NCBI RefSeq assembly: GCF_009674565.1
Contig: NZ_WKJL01000010.1
Coordinates: forward strand, 62,001-126,000
Reading direction: 5' to 3'
From: Duganella aquatilis
GTDB taxonomy: Bacteria; Pseudomonadota; Gammaproteobacteria; Burkholderiales; Burkholderiaceae_D
Length of the DNA: 64,000 bases
In this document: piece by piece, positions 21,815 to 30,352 of the stretch
Layout: every line of letters begins with the position of its first letter
Numbering within the stretch: position 1 is the stretch's first letter
The notes under the pieces: model-generated
Told to the model about the DNA's origin: nothing
Seen by the model: only the letters and a program-made list of their open reading frames with translations
The model's database searches: none
Position numbers and translations under genes: made by a program

Positions 21815-23503
21815 GTGGTGATGTGGACCACGGCATGCCCGGACTGGGCGACGCGCCTGCGCGCGGGTGAAACGATCATCCCGCCGCCGATCTTCCCTGA
21901 CCAGGCGGAGCAGGCCCTCGCGATCTTCAAGCAACTCAAGATTGTTGACGCGCCCGGCAGCCCGACATTCGGCGAATCCTGTGCGGAGTGGGTGTTTGAC
22001 TTGGTGCGCTGCATCTTTGGTGCTTACGACGCTGACACCGGCAGGCGCCTGATCGTCGAGTTCTTCGTGCTGCTACCGAAGAAGAATTCGAAATCGACGG
22101 TTGCGGCCGGGATCATGATGACGGCACTGATCTTGAACTGGCGCCAGTCGGCAGAGTTCTCGGTGCTGGCCCCAACAGTGGAGGTCGCCAACAACGCGTA
22201 CACGCCCGCGCGGGACATGGTGCAGAAGGACGACGACCTGGACGCTTTGATGCATGTTCAGTCGCATGTAAAGACGATCACGCACCGTGAGAGCAACGCC
22301 ACGCTCAAGGTGCTGGCGGCAGATCAGAATACCGTCGGCGGCAAGAAGTCGGTCGGTACGCTGGTCGACGAGTTGCACCTATTTGGAAAGATCCCGAGCG
22401 CTGAGAACATGTTCCGCGAGGCGCTGGGTGGACGCGCATCACGCCCGGAGGGCTTCGTGATCTGGCTGACGACTCAGTCCGATGAGCCGCCGGCCGGCGT
22501 GTTCAAGCAGAAGCTGGATTACGCGCGCAAGGTACGCGACGGTGAGATCAACGATCCGTCGTTCGTGCCAATTATTTTCGAGCACCCGCCAGAAATGGTG
22601 ATTTCGGGCGAATGTCTGCTGCTGGAAAACATGGCGATGGTGAATCCGAACATCGGCTTCTCTGTCGATGAGGCGTTCCTTGAACGTGAGTTCAAGATCG
22701 CGCAGCAGGCCGGGCCAGAGTCGTTCCGCGGCTTTATGTCCAAGCACGCCAACGTCGAAATCGGCCTGAACTTGCGGTCCGACCGCTGGGCTGGCGCCGA
22801 GTTCTGGGAGAAAGCGGCGATTCAGGTATTTACCTTGGAGGAGCTGGTCGCCCGTTGTGAGGTGGCGACAGTTGGTATCGACGGCGGTGGCCTGGACGAC
22901 CTCTTGGGGCTGGCTGTTACCGGCCGCGAGCGCGGAACTGGTCGGCTGCTCGCGTGGTTCCATGCCTGGGCGCACGAGATCGCGCTGGAGCGCCGCAAGG
23001 AAATTGCGCCGGCGCTGCTCGACTTCGTCAAGCAAGGCGACCTCACCATCGTGAAGGTGCCAGGTGATGACGTCATCGAGGTGGCCGACTTCGTGTGCCA
23101 GGTGAACGACGCGGGCCTGTTGCCGGAGAAGATTGGTATCGGCGTCGACGCCGCCGGCATCATCGACATCGTGACCGAGCTTGTCAGTACGGAGCGGGGT
23201 ATCACGATGGAACAGATCATCTCCATCCGTCAGGGTTATTCCTTGAACGGCGCCATCAAGTCAACCGAGCGCCAGGTGGCCGCGAAGACGCTGGTCCACG
23301 CAGGTCGACCAATGATGAACTGGTGCGTGGGTAACGCCCGCATCGAGGACAAAGGCAACGCGATTCTGGTCACGAAGGCGGCGTCAGGCAAGGCAAAGAT
23401 CGACCCGCTGATGGCGCTGTTCAACGCAGTGTCGCTGATGGCGCTGAACCCGGTAGGCAAGGGCAATTCGGTGTATGAGACACGCGGCATTCGCATGATT
23501 TAA
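21815..23503 (+). CDS. terL: Terminase large subunit
   Basis: The 562-aa ATPase-nuclease that packages DNA into proheads. Its N-terminal ATPase has a Walker A-like LLPKKNSKST (about 86-95) and Walker B TLVDELH (about 182-188); the C-terminal nuclease begins with the Asp of VGIDGGGLDD near 355. Length and motifs fit HK97-type large terminases. The start is GTG 21815 directly after the small-subunit stop; an ATG two codons later is equally possible. Confidence 0.93.
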   Translation: MVMWTTACPDWATRLRAGETIIPPPIFPDQAEQALAIFKQLKIVDAPGSPTFGESCAEWVFDLVRCIFGAYDADTGRRLIVEFFVLLPKKNSKSTVAAGIMMTALILNWRQSAEFSVLAPTVEVANNAYTPARDMVQKDDDLDALMHVQSHVKTITHRESNATLKVLAADQNTVGGKKSVGTLVDELHLFGKIPSAENMFREALGGRASRPEGFVIWLTTQSDEPPAGVFKQKLDYARKVRDGEINDPSFVPIIFEHPPEMVISGECLLLENMAMVNPNIGFSVDEAFLEREFKIAQQAGPESFRGFMSKHANVEIGLNLRSDRWAGAEFWEKAAIQVFTLEELVARCEVATVGIDGGGLDDLLGLAVTGRERGTGRLLAWFHAWAHEIALERRKEIAPALLDFVKQGDLTIVKVPGDDVIEVADFVCQVNDAGLLPEKIGIGVDAAGIIDIVTELVSTERGITMEQIISIRQGYSLNGAIKSTERQVAAKTLVHAGRPMMNWCVGNARIEDKGNAILVTKAASGKAKIDPLMALFNAVSLMALNPVGKGNSVYETRGIRMI

Positions 23504-23510
23504 GGAATCC

Positions 23511-24779
23511 ATGGGCATTTTTGATATTTTCCGGTCGAAATCGACGCCGGAGGCGCAGTCACGCCCAGGCCCGAACGCATCATCGGGCGAGCTGTTTGCC
23601 GGACTGGATGACCCGGACCTTCTGGCCTTCATGCGCGCCGGTCCCGAAACAGCGTCCGGTGCTTATATCAGTGCTTCGAAGGCGTTGCAGAATATGGCAC
23701 TGCTGCGGTGTGTGACGCTGATCTCGGAATCGATCGGCATGCTGCCGCTGAATCTGATGGTGCGCGGCGCCGACAAGCATCAGGCTGTAGATCACCCGCT
23801 GTACAAAGTACTGAAGCGCCGGCCGAATAGCTGGCAAACCCCTTACGAATTCAAGAGCCTGCTCCAGTCGCACGTACTGCAGCATGGAAATGGCTATGCC
23901 CGGATCATCCGCTCGCGCGGCGAGGTCACAAACCTGATCCCAATGCACCCCACGCGCACGGTGCCGAAGCAGAACGACGATTGGAGCCTGTCGTACCGCT
24001 ACACGCGTGAAAATGGCACGTCGCTCGACATTCCCGGCGCTGAAGTTCTGCACCTGCGCGATTTGTCGGACGACGGAATTATCGGTCTGTCCCGCGTGAA
24101 GCTGGCAAAGGAAGCGCTAGGGATCGCCCAGCAGGCCGAGCGCGCCGCGGCACGCCTTTTCAAGAACGGCGTGATGGCCGGCGGATCGCTGGCAGCGCCT
24201 GGCCCGCTCAGTGATCAGGCATACAAGCGGCTTCAGGATTCGCTGGAAGGGAAGAGCGGCGCCGACCAGGCACACAAATGGATGATCCTGGAGGAGGGGT
24301 TAAAAGCAGAGAAGTGGGCCGCATCGCCATCCGATTCCCAGCATTTGGAAAACCGAAACCATCAGATAGAAGAGGTGGCGCGCGCATTCGGCGTGCCGCG
24401 GCCTCTGCTGATGATGGACGAGACATCGTGGGGTAGCGGCATCGAGCAGCTGGCCATCTTCTTCGTGCAGTACGCGCTGCAGCACTGGTTCACCGTGTGG
24501 GAAGAGGCCGCCGCGCGGTCGCTGCTGACGCCGGACGAATCCGAAACCCACTACGTGAAATTTAATGAGCGCGCGCTGCTGCGCGGAACGCTGAAAGACC
24601 AGGCCGAATACTTCGCCAAGGCGCTCGGTTCCGGCGGCCATGCGCCATGGATGGCGCAGAACGAAGTGCGCGACCTTCAGGATATGCCGCGCTCCAGCGA
24701 TCCCGGCGTGGACACCGTCCGGCCACCGAATACATCAGCAAAGCAAGGAACTTCGAATGAGCCTGTTAAAACTCCCTGA
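23511..24779 (+). CDS. HK97-type portal protein
   Basis: The 422-aa protein shows the HK97 portal pattern: MGIFDIFRSK start, ALLRCVTLISESIGMLPLNL, WQTPYEFKSLLQSHVLQHGNGYA, and later VARAFGVPRPLLMMDETSWG. It forms the dodecameric ring for DNA entry and exit. The 3' end overlaps the protease gene by 23 nt. Confidence 0.93.
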   Translation: MGIFDIFRSKSTPEAQSRPGPNASSGELFAGLDDPDLLAFMRAGPETASGAYISASKALQNMALLRCVTLISESIGMLPLNLMVRGADKHQAVDHPLYKVLKRRPNSWQTPYEFKSLLQSHVLQHGNGYARIIRSRGEVTNLIPMHPTRTVPKQNDDWSLSYRYTRENGTSLDIPGAEVLHLRDLSDDGIIGLSRVKLAKEALGIAQQAERAAARLFKNGVMAGGSLAAPGPLSDQAYKRLQDSLEGKSGADQAHKWMILEEGLKAEKWAASPSDSQHLENRNHQIEEVARAFGVPRPLLMMDETSWGSGIEQLAIFFVQYALQHWFTVWEEAAARSLLTPDESETHYVKFNERALLRGTLKDQAEYFAKALGSGGHAPWMAQNEVRDLQDMPRSSDPGVDTVRPPNTSAKQGTSNEPVKTP

Positions 24780-25602
24780 GATCAGCGCGGCGCTCAAGCC
24801 GGGCGCCGTCCAGTTCGACATGCGCCCCGACGCGCTGGAGCGCTGGGAGCCGTCAATCCGTGCCGCTGCCGATGATGGCCCGACGATCTCGATTTACGAC
24901 CGTATCGGCGATTCGTACGACGGCGAAGGCGTGACCGCAAAGCGGATCTCGGCAGCGCTGCGCAATATCGGCGCCCGAGATGTCACCGTGAACGTGAATT
25001 CTCCTGGCGGAGACTTCTTCCAGGGCGTTGCGATCTACAACATGCTGCGCGAGCACAAGGCAAAGGTCACGGTCAACGTGATGGGCATCGCAGCGTCGGC
25101 CGCTTCCGTCATCGCGATGGCCGGCGACGAAATCATGATGGGCGATGGCGCCTTCCTGATGATCCACAATGCTTGGGCGGTCGCCATGGGCAATCGTCAC
25201 GACATGATGGCAGCTGCCGAACAGCTGGCGCCATTCGATGCGGCCATGGCTCAGGTCTACGCTGCGCGCTCGGGCCAGCCGGTCGCTGACATCGCGGCGA
25301 TGATGGATAAGGAAAGCTGGCTGGGCGCCGGTCAGGCCGTCGATGATGGCTTCGCCACCGGAGTGATCCAGCGCGACCAGATCTCGCAGGATCCAGAAGC
25401 ACACGCACAAACGAAATATCTCGCGATGGTCGAGGCGTCGATGGCGCGGGCGGGTCACTCCCGTTCGGTGCGGCGCGAGGCCATCAAATCCCTGTTTTCT
25501 GGCACGCCGGGCGCTGCCGAGAAAGGCGTCAAGCCGAGCGCTGACGCCAACTTCGCAGCCTCGCTGCAATCCATGATCGACAACATGAAAGGTAATGTAT
25601 GA
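24757..25602 (+). CDS. ClpP-like head maturation protease
   Basis: The start ATG 24757 (MSLLKLPEI) lies inside the portal gene end. The 281-aa protein is a ClpP-fold serine protease with VNSPGGDFFQG at about 80-90, the nucleophile in GIAASAAS (Ser114) and His137 in MIHNAW. It would cleave the capsid delta domain during maturation. The C-terminal 80 residues are a helical tail that may act as scaffold. Confidence 0.92.
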   Translation: MSLLKLPEISAALKPGAVQFDMRPDALERWEPSIRAAADDGPTISIYDRIGDSYDGEGVTAKRISAALRNIGARDVTVNVNSPGGDFFQGVAIYNMLREHKAKVTVNVMGIAASAASVIAMAGDEIMMGDGAFLMIHNAWAVAMGNRHDMMAAAEQLAPFDAAMAQVYAARSGQPVADIAAMMDKESWLGAGQAVDDGFATGVIQRDQISQDPEAHAQTKYLAMVEASMARAGHSRSVRREAIKSLFSGTPGAAEKGVKPSADANFAASLQSMIDNMKGNV

Positions 25603-26885
25603 AAAAAGCAATGATCGCCAGCGCCCTGGTCGCGCATGCCATGGCCGCCTACGGCGCGCAAGCAAACCAACCGGTTCCGCGTGGCATCGTCTCGGTGAGC
25701 GCCGACGCGGGCACCGAAGTGAAAGCGCTGATTGAAGGCGTCAACAAGGCCTTCGCCGATTTCAAGGCGGAGCACAGCAAGCAGCTGGAGGACGTGAAGA
25801 AGGGCCAGGCCGACGCGCTGCAGGCCCTGCAGGTCGACCGCATCAACACCGAAGTCGCAAAGCTGCAGGCGGCCGTCGACGATGCCAACCTGAAGATCGC
25901 GGCAGCGCAAATGAATGGCGGCGCCGCAGCGGGTCTGAAGGACAAGGAATACACCGAAGCCTTCAACGCGCACTTCAAAAAAGGCGAGGTCCAGGCTGCG
26001 CTGAACAAGGGCGCTGCGCAGGAAGGTGGCTACCTGGCGCCCACCGAGTGGGATCGCACCATCACCGATCGCCTGGTGGTTGTATCGCCGATGCGCGCGC
26101 TGTGCGCTGTGCAACCGATCAGCACGAACGGTTTCACCAAACTGTTCAACAATCGCGGCACCACCTCTGGCTGGGTCGGCGAAACGGATGGCCGCGCGCA
26201 GACCGCCACTCCGACGTTCGGCAGCCTGACCTACAACACCGGCGAGCTGTACGCCAATCCGGCGGCGACCCAGCAGATGCTGGACGACTCCGCGATCAAC
26301 CTGGAAGCGTGGCTGGGCGGCGAGGTCGAAACTGAGTTCTCTCTGCAGGAAGGCATCGCTTTCCTGACCGGCAATGGCAACAACAAGCCGAACGGTCTGC
26401 TGACCTACATCACCGGCGGCGCGAACGCCGCCGCCCACCCATGGGGCGACATCAAGACTGTGAAAAGCCAGTCCGCTGCCGCGCTCACTGCCGATGGCCT
26501 GATCGATCTGGTACACGAACTGCCCGGCGAGTACACCGGCAACGCCCGCGCGATCATGAACCGCAACACCCAAAAGGCGATCCGCAAGCTGAAGGACGGC
26601 GAAGGCAACTATCTGTGGCAGCCATCCTTCCAGGCCGGCGCTCCAGCGACCATGCTGGGCTACGGCATCACCGAAGTGGCCGGTATGCCTGACGTCGCGG
26701 CCAACTCGAAGCCGATCGTGTTCGGTGACTTCAAGCGCGGCTACGTTATCGTCGATCGCGTGGGCATCCGCGTGCTGCGCGATCCGTTCACCAACAAGCC
26801 GTACATCCACTTCTACACTACGAAGCGCGTAGGCGGCGGCCTGCTGAATCCTGACGTCCTGAAGGCGTTGACCATCAGCGCTTAA
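25599..26885 (+). CDS. HK97-type major capsid protein
   Basis: The 428-aa protein has an N-terminal coiled-coil delta domain (about 35-105) and the HK97 fold with GGYLAPTEW, MRALCAVQPIS, GELYANPAATQQMLDDSAINLEAWL and the late FGDFKRGYVIVDR. It is the shell subunit cleaved by the upstream protease. The first 23 residues (MKKAMIASALVAHAMAAYGA) look like a Sec signal peptide, which is odd for a cytoplasmic capsid protein; they would be removed with the delta domain. Confidence 0.93.
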   Translation: MKKAMIASALVAHAMAAYGAQANQPVPRGIVSVSADAGTEVKALIEGVNKAFADFKAEHSKQLEDVKKGQADALQALQVDRINTEVAKLQAAVDDANLKIAAAQMNGGAAAGLKDKEYTEAFNAHFKKGEVQAALNKGAAQEGGYLAPTEWDRTITDRLVVVSPMRALCAVQPISTNGFTKLFNNRGTTSGWVGETDGRAQTATPTFGSLTYNTGELYANPAATQQMLDDSAINLEAWLGGEVETEFSLQEGIAFLTGNGNNKPNGLLTYITGGANAAAHPWGDIKTVKSQSAAALTADGLIDLVHELPGEYTGNARAIMNRNTQKAIRKLKDGEGNYLWQPSFQAGAPATMLGYGITEVAGMPDVAANSKPIVFGDFKRGYVIVDRVGIRVLRDPFTNKPYIHFYTTKRVGGGLLNPDVLKALTISA

Positions 26886-26932
26886 GTCCCACCACGGCGT
26901 CCGGCGATCGCCGGGCGCTCAAAGGAGAAGAC

Positions 26933-27109
26933 ATGATTTTCGAAAAACCATTCAAGGGCGTACCGGACGGCGAGATCTATCCGGTCGATTACGAGCCGGG
27001 CGACGAGTGTCCGCCGGAACTGGAGGCCGCGGCGATCGAGTGCGGTGCCGTTACACCCGAAGAGGGCGCAGCCAAGCCCACCGCCGCCAAGAAAGCGTCG
27101 GCAAAATGA
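26933..27109 (+). CDS. Small hypothetical head-region protein
   Basis: AAAGGAGAAGAC precedes ATG 26933, a strong start. The 58-aa acidic product (MIFEKPFKGVPDGEIYPVDY) ends in a Lys/Ala-rich tail. Short proteins of this type often sit between capsid and connector genes. The stop overlaps the next start (ATGA). The function is unknown. Confidence 0.6.
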   Translation: MIFEKPFKGVPDGEIYPVDYEPGDECPPELEAAAIECGAVTPEEGAAKPTAAKKASAK

Positions 27110-27585
27110 CGTTAGTATCGATCGACGCTGCCATTCTGCACCTACGGGTGATCGATGAAGATGAGCGCGCTGATGTCGAACTGAAGCTGGAAGCAGCCGA
27201 ACAAGCAGCCGTCTCGTACCTGAATCGCTATGTCTATGGCGACCAGGATGCACTGGACGCTGCCCTGGCCGCTGCGCCGGAGGCATTTTCTGCGGCGCGC
27301 CAGGCGTACCTGGAAGCAAGCGCTGCGGCTGCCTCGCTGGCCGATGGTGCTGAGCGCGCTATGGCGATTTTGGGGGCAAGCACGAAGTTTGACGCCGCGA
27401 ACCTCGTAAATATTCATACCTGTCGGGGCATGGTGGTCACCAGCGCGATCAAGTCCGCCATCTTGTTGATTCTCGGCCATCTTTACGAAAATCGCGAGGA
27501 CGTCGTTATCGGCTTGACCGTGGCGTCGCTGCCCACTGGCGCCAAGGCGCTGCTTCAGCCTCACCGGATCGGGGTTGGACTCTGA
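27106..27585 (+). CDS. Head-tail connector protein (gp6-like)
   Basis: The 159-aa helical protein has the pattern of gp6-type head-tail connectors: MTLVSIDAAILHLRVIDEDE, LKLEAAEQAAVSYLNRYVY, and SAIKSAILLILGHLYENRED near the C-terminus. It would form a ring under the portal. It is coupled by overlaps to its neighbours. Confidence 0.8.
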   Translation: MTLVSIDAAILHLRVIDEDERADVELKLEAAEQAAVSYLNRYVYGDQDALDAALAAAPEAFSAARQAYLEASAAAASLADGAERAMAILGASTKFDAANLVNIHTCRGMVVTSAIKSAILLILGHLYENREDVVIGLTVASLPTGAKALLQPHRIGVGL

Positions 27586-27926
27586 TGCGTGGCTCTCAAC
27601 TGGATCGCCGGGTCACGATCGAGCGGCAGACGCAGGTCGACGCGGACGGCTACGGCCCTCAGCCCGGCCCCTGGGTGACTGTGGTCGCCCGTGTGCCCGC
27701 GGAGGTTCTCGATGACCTGCCCAGCAAGTCCGAGTCCGAGCAGGCGGGTCTGTTGTTGGCGAAGCGTCCTGCGCGCTTGCGGATGCGTTATATGCGGGGC
27801 CTGTCTTCGGACATGAGGGTCGTTTTGCACGGCGAAAGTGACGAAGTTTTTCAAATCGTTGGAGGCCCAGCTGAACTTGGCCGCCGGCGGTGGATCGAAA
27901 TGACCTTGGAGAGCTATTCAACGTGA
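27585..27926 (+). CDS. Phage head closure protein
   Basis: The 113-aa beta-rich protein has the head-tail adaptor pattern: LDRRVTIERQT, GPWVTVVARVPAEVL, then MRYMRGLSSDMRVVLHGESDEVFQIVG. It closes the connector after packaging and forms the joining surface for the tail. It overlaps the previous gene by one nt. Confidence 0.85.
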   Translation: MRGSQLDRRVTIERQTQVDADGYGPQPGPWVTVVARVPAEVLDDLPSKSESEQAGLLLAKRPARLRMRYMRGLSSDMRVVLHGESDEVFQIVGGPAELGRRRWIEMTLESYST

Positions 27927-28405
27927 GCGACGAAACCGTTGTTGGCGGCCGCGCGCTGGATGCGTTCCTCCGGGGACTGCCAGTCAAGATCGAAACGAAC
28001 ATCATGCGCTCCGCGCTGCGCGCCGGCGCCAACGTGTTCAAGGAAGAGGTCAAGGCGACAATTCCAGAAAAGTCCGGCGACCTGCGTCGCAGTGTACGTG
28101 TCACCACGCGCATCAAGGCCGGCACGGTGACTGCATCGCTTAAGGTAGGGGGCAAGAAGGCATGGTACTGGCGCTTCGTCGAGTTCGGTACCGCAGCGCA
28201 CCGCATCGGGCCGAAGAACGCCAAGGCACTAGCGCTGGCAGGTGTGGTGGTCGGCTGGGTTCATCACCCTGGCGCGCGCCCGAAACCGTTTATGCGCCCG
28301 GCTTTCGATGCGAGGGCAGGCGTGGCGATGGACGCCGTTGCAGCACAAATCCGCGCGCGCCTGACCTCCGAAGGGATAAACGTGCCGGCAGCGGAGGGCG
28401 AATGA
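27923..28405 (+). CDS. HK97 gp10-like tail-joining protein
   Basis: GTG 27923 overlaps the upstream stop (GTGA). The 160-aa protein shows the gp10 pattern: NIMRSALRAGANVFKEEVKATIP, SGDLRRSV, YWRFVEFGTAAH, and HHPGARPKPFMRPAFD. It takes part in head-tail joining or tail completion. Confidence 0.85.
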   Translation: MSDETVVGGRALDAFLRGLPVKIETNIMRSALRAGANVFKEEVKATIPEKSGDLRRSVRVTTRIKAGTVTASLKVGGKKAWYWRFVEFGTAAHRIGPKNAKALALAGVVVGWVHHPGARPKPFMRPAFDARAGVAMDAVAAQIRARLTSEGINVPAAEGE

Positions 28406-28812
28406 GCGACACAGCTGTGATCCGCACTGTGCTGGTGGCTGACGCTACGCTCACAGCGCTCGTGCCGGCGAACCGAATCGTCGTTGGCGAGATTCAGCAA
28501 GCGGAGACGCTGCCGGCGATCTCGATCGAAACAATTTCCAGTTCGGAGCGAAAGCGGGTAGCCGACTTACCTGGCGCGGTCCTGATGTCGGCGCGCACCC
28601 AGGTTACCGTTTTGGCGGCGTCCTACGCGGACCAAAGGCGCATCCTGGATGCAGTGGCCAATGCAATCAAGGGCGGTCGTCGTCGGGTTGCAGGAGTCTT
28701 GGTTGCGAGCATTCGTCGCGATATCGTTGGCCCGGATTTGCGCGATGGCGCGCTCGGTCTGTACATGCAGTCGCGTGATTTTCAAGTCGTCTATTACAGG
28801 CCACAGGCCTAA
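28402..28812 (+). CDS. Tail completion protein (DUF3168-like)
   Basis: The 136-aa protein from ATG 28402 has ADATLTALVPANRIVVGEIQQ, SISIETISS-type strands and QSRDFQVVYYRPQ at the end, the pattern of DUF3168 tail terminators located before the tail tube gene. It would cap the tail tube. A terminator-like hairpin follows. Confidence 0.8.
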   Translation: MSDTAVIRTVLVADATLTALVPANRIVVGEIQQAETLPAISIETISSSERKRVADLPGAVLMSARTQVTVLAASYADQRRILDAVANAIKGGRRRVAGVLVASIRRDIVGPDLRDGALGLYMQSRDFQVVYYRPQA

Positions 28813-28826
28813 AAATAAGTTTCTCC

Positions 28827-28864
28827 AGCCCGCCCGTATCGCAATTTTGCGTGCGGGCTTTTTT
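28827..28864 (+). terminator. Terminator-like hairpin before tail tube gene
   Basis: AGCCCGC at 28827-28833 pairs with GCGGGCT at 28853-28859 and is followed by six T. It would reduce transcription into the tail genes unless the polymerase is antiterminated. Confidence 0.7.
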
Positions 28865-28882
28865 ATTGAAAGGATGACCATT

Positions 28883-29347
28883 ATGAGTAATGGTGAAAAC
28901 GTCACGACCGTTGCGGAAAGTGAACTGTATATTTCCCTGGCGGCGCCGGCGACGCATACCAAAGCCGGCTTCGAGGCTCTGACCTGGGTCTTGATCGGTG
29001 AAATCACCGACATCGGCACCGTGACCGGCCGCGAATACAACACTTCCACCCACGCGCCTGTCGCCAGTGCCCAGCAGATTGAAAAGAAGGCCAGCTATAA
29101 GCTGGGCACCTCCGAATTCAAAATGGGCTGGGATGAAAACGACGAAGGCCAGATGATGGTCGACGAGGCCAGCAAGGACTACAGCATCCCGTCGTTCAAG
29201 CTGGTCAAGCAGGACGGCGCCATTCGCTACTTCACCGCCCAGGTATCGAAGTTCACCGAAGACAACGGCACCGTCGACAACGTCGTGCAGGGAAGCATGA
29301 CCCTGCTGCGTCAGACCGACACCATCCGCGTGCCGGCACCGGTGTAA
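28883..29347 (+). CDS. Major tail tube protein
   Basis: ATG 28883 has AAAGGA 8 nt upstream. The 154-aa protein fits tail tube proteins of long-tailed siphophages: SELYISLAAPATHTKAGFEALTW, TGREYNTSTHAP, EFKMGWDENDEGQ and a beta-rich end. It polymerises into the tail tube around the tape measure. Confidence 0.82.
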   Translation: MSNGENVTTVAESELYISLAAPATHTKAGFEALTWVLIGEITDIGTVTGREYNTSTHAPVASAQQIEKKASYKLGTSEFKMGWDENDEGQMMVDEASKDYSIPSFKLVKQDGAIRYFTAQVSKFTEDNGTVDNVVQGSMTLLRQTDTIRVPAPV

Positions 29348-29442
29348 GCCGACCTGCGATCGAGTTTTACCTCACCCCGTAGCACCACGAAGGGCCGGCT
29401 GAGAACTGGCCTTTTTCATTCTTTATTTTGGAGAAATACGTC

Positions 29443-29871
29443 ATGACCGATATCCGCAAACACGCCGTCGAACCGACCACCACCCTGCATCTGCGCAACG
29501 CGGCCGATGAGCTGCTGTATGCCGACGACGCCGAAGGTAATCCGGACAAGTCGCGCCCGATGCGTGCCGTGCTGTATGGCCCAGGCTCGAAGCCATTCAA
29601 GAAAGCCCAGGCTGCAGCCAGCAACCGCATGATGGAACGCCTGAAGAAAAAAGGTAAGGACAACGTCTCGGCAGAAGAAAAGGCGCAGGAAGACGCCGAG
29701 TTCCTGGTTTCCTGCACCAAGTCGCTGGAGAACGTCGAATTCGATCAGCTGACCGGCGACGCGCTGAGCAAGGCGGTCTACACCACGCCCGAGATCGGTT
29801 TCATCCCCGAGCAGATCAATAAGCACATCAGCGACTGGGCAAATTTTACGAAGGCGTCGCCGACGAACTAG
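29443..29871 (+). CDS. Tail assembly chaperone (G-like)
   Basis: ATG 29443 follows GGAG at 9 nt. The 142-aa product (MTDIRKHAVEPTTTLHLRN) is charged and helical, and lies between tail tube and tape measure, the place of lambda G. Near its 3' end is the heptamer AAATTTT, where a -1 slip leads into the next frame and adds 142 residues. The unshifted protein ends 8 codons after the slip site. Confidence 0.8.
   Translation: MTDIRKHAVEPTTTLHLRNAADELLYADDAEGNPDKSRPMRAVLYGPGSKPFKKAQAAASNRMMERLKKKGKDNVSAEEKAQEDAEFLVSCTKSLENVEFDQLTGDALSKAVYTTPEIGFIPEQINKHISDWANFTKASPTN
29841..29847 (+). promoter_or_regulatory. -1 programmed frameshift site
   Basis: AAATTTT fits X-XXY-YYZ with zero-frame codons AAT-TTT. 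After a -1 slip translation continues TAC-GAA-GGC and stays open to 30275. The position corresponds to the lambda G/GT site. Confidence 0.8.
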
Positions 29872-30275
29872 TCCTGTACGTCCGGCAGGCCGCCTGGCTG
29901 GCGGCCATTCCAGTGGTGGAAGCGAAATCTAAGATTCGCCAGATTTCGCGGCTGGAGCGGCACAAGCAGGATGGTGTCCCGCCCAGCTATCCGCCGATCG
30001 GCGCCGGCGCGCACCTGATCGAGTACCTATACGAGATCGGTCCGACGCTCCCTGGTGCAATGGGTGAGGTGCCGGTCACTCATGTCGAATTGCGGGCCTG
30101 GCAAGAGAACGCCGGGATCGAGCTGCAACCGTGGGAGGCGAAGCTTTTGCACCGCCTGTCCGCTGAGTACCTGGGGCAGGTGCACAAGGCAACCGATCCG
30201 GCCTGCAAGCCGCCATTCGGCCAGCTATACCGCGCGCCAAACCTCAGTAACAAAATCGACGCCGCGCTCGACTGA
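29847..30275 (+). CDS. Frameshift extension of tail chaperone (GT-like)
   Basis: This frame lacks its own good start; the GTG at 29913 has no ribosome site. It is open from the slip site, reading FYEGVADELVLYVRQAAWLAAIPVVEAKSK, and ends IDAALD. Expressed as the -1 fusion with the upstream gene it gives a protein of about 277 aa, the GT homologue that binds tape measure and tail tube protein during assembly. Confidence 0.75.
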   Translation, partial: YEGVADELVLYVRQAAWLAAIPVVEAKSKIRQISRLERHKQDGVPPSYPPIGAGAHLIEYLYEIGPTLPGAMGEVPVTHVELRAWQENAGIELQPWEAKLLHRLSAEYLGQVHKATDPACKPPFGQLYRAPNLSNKIDAALD

Positions 30276-30352
30276 GCCGCCGTTCTTGCCGCATAACAGC
30301 GGCGCTTATTTCATGGTCGCCGAGGCGGCCATCTGTCTTTCTTGGAGTACTG

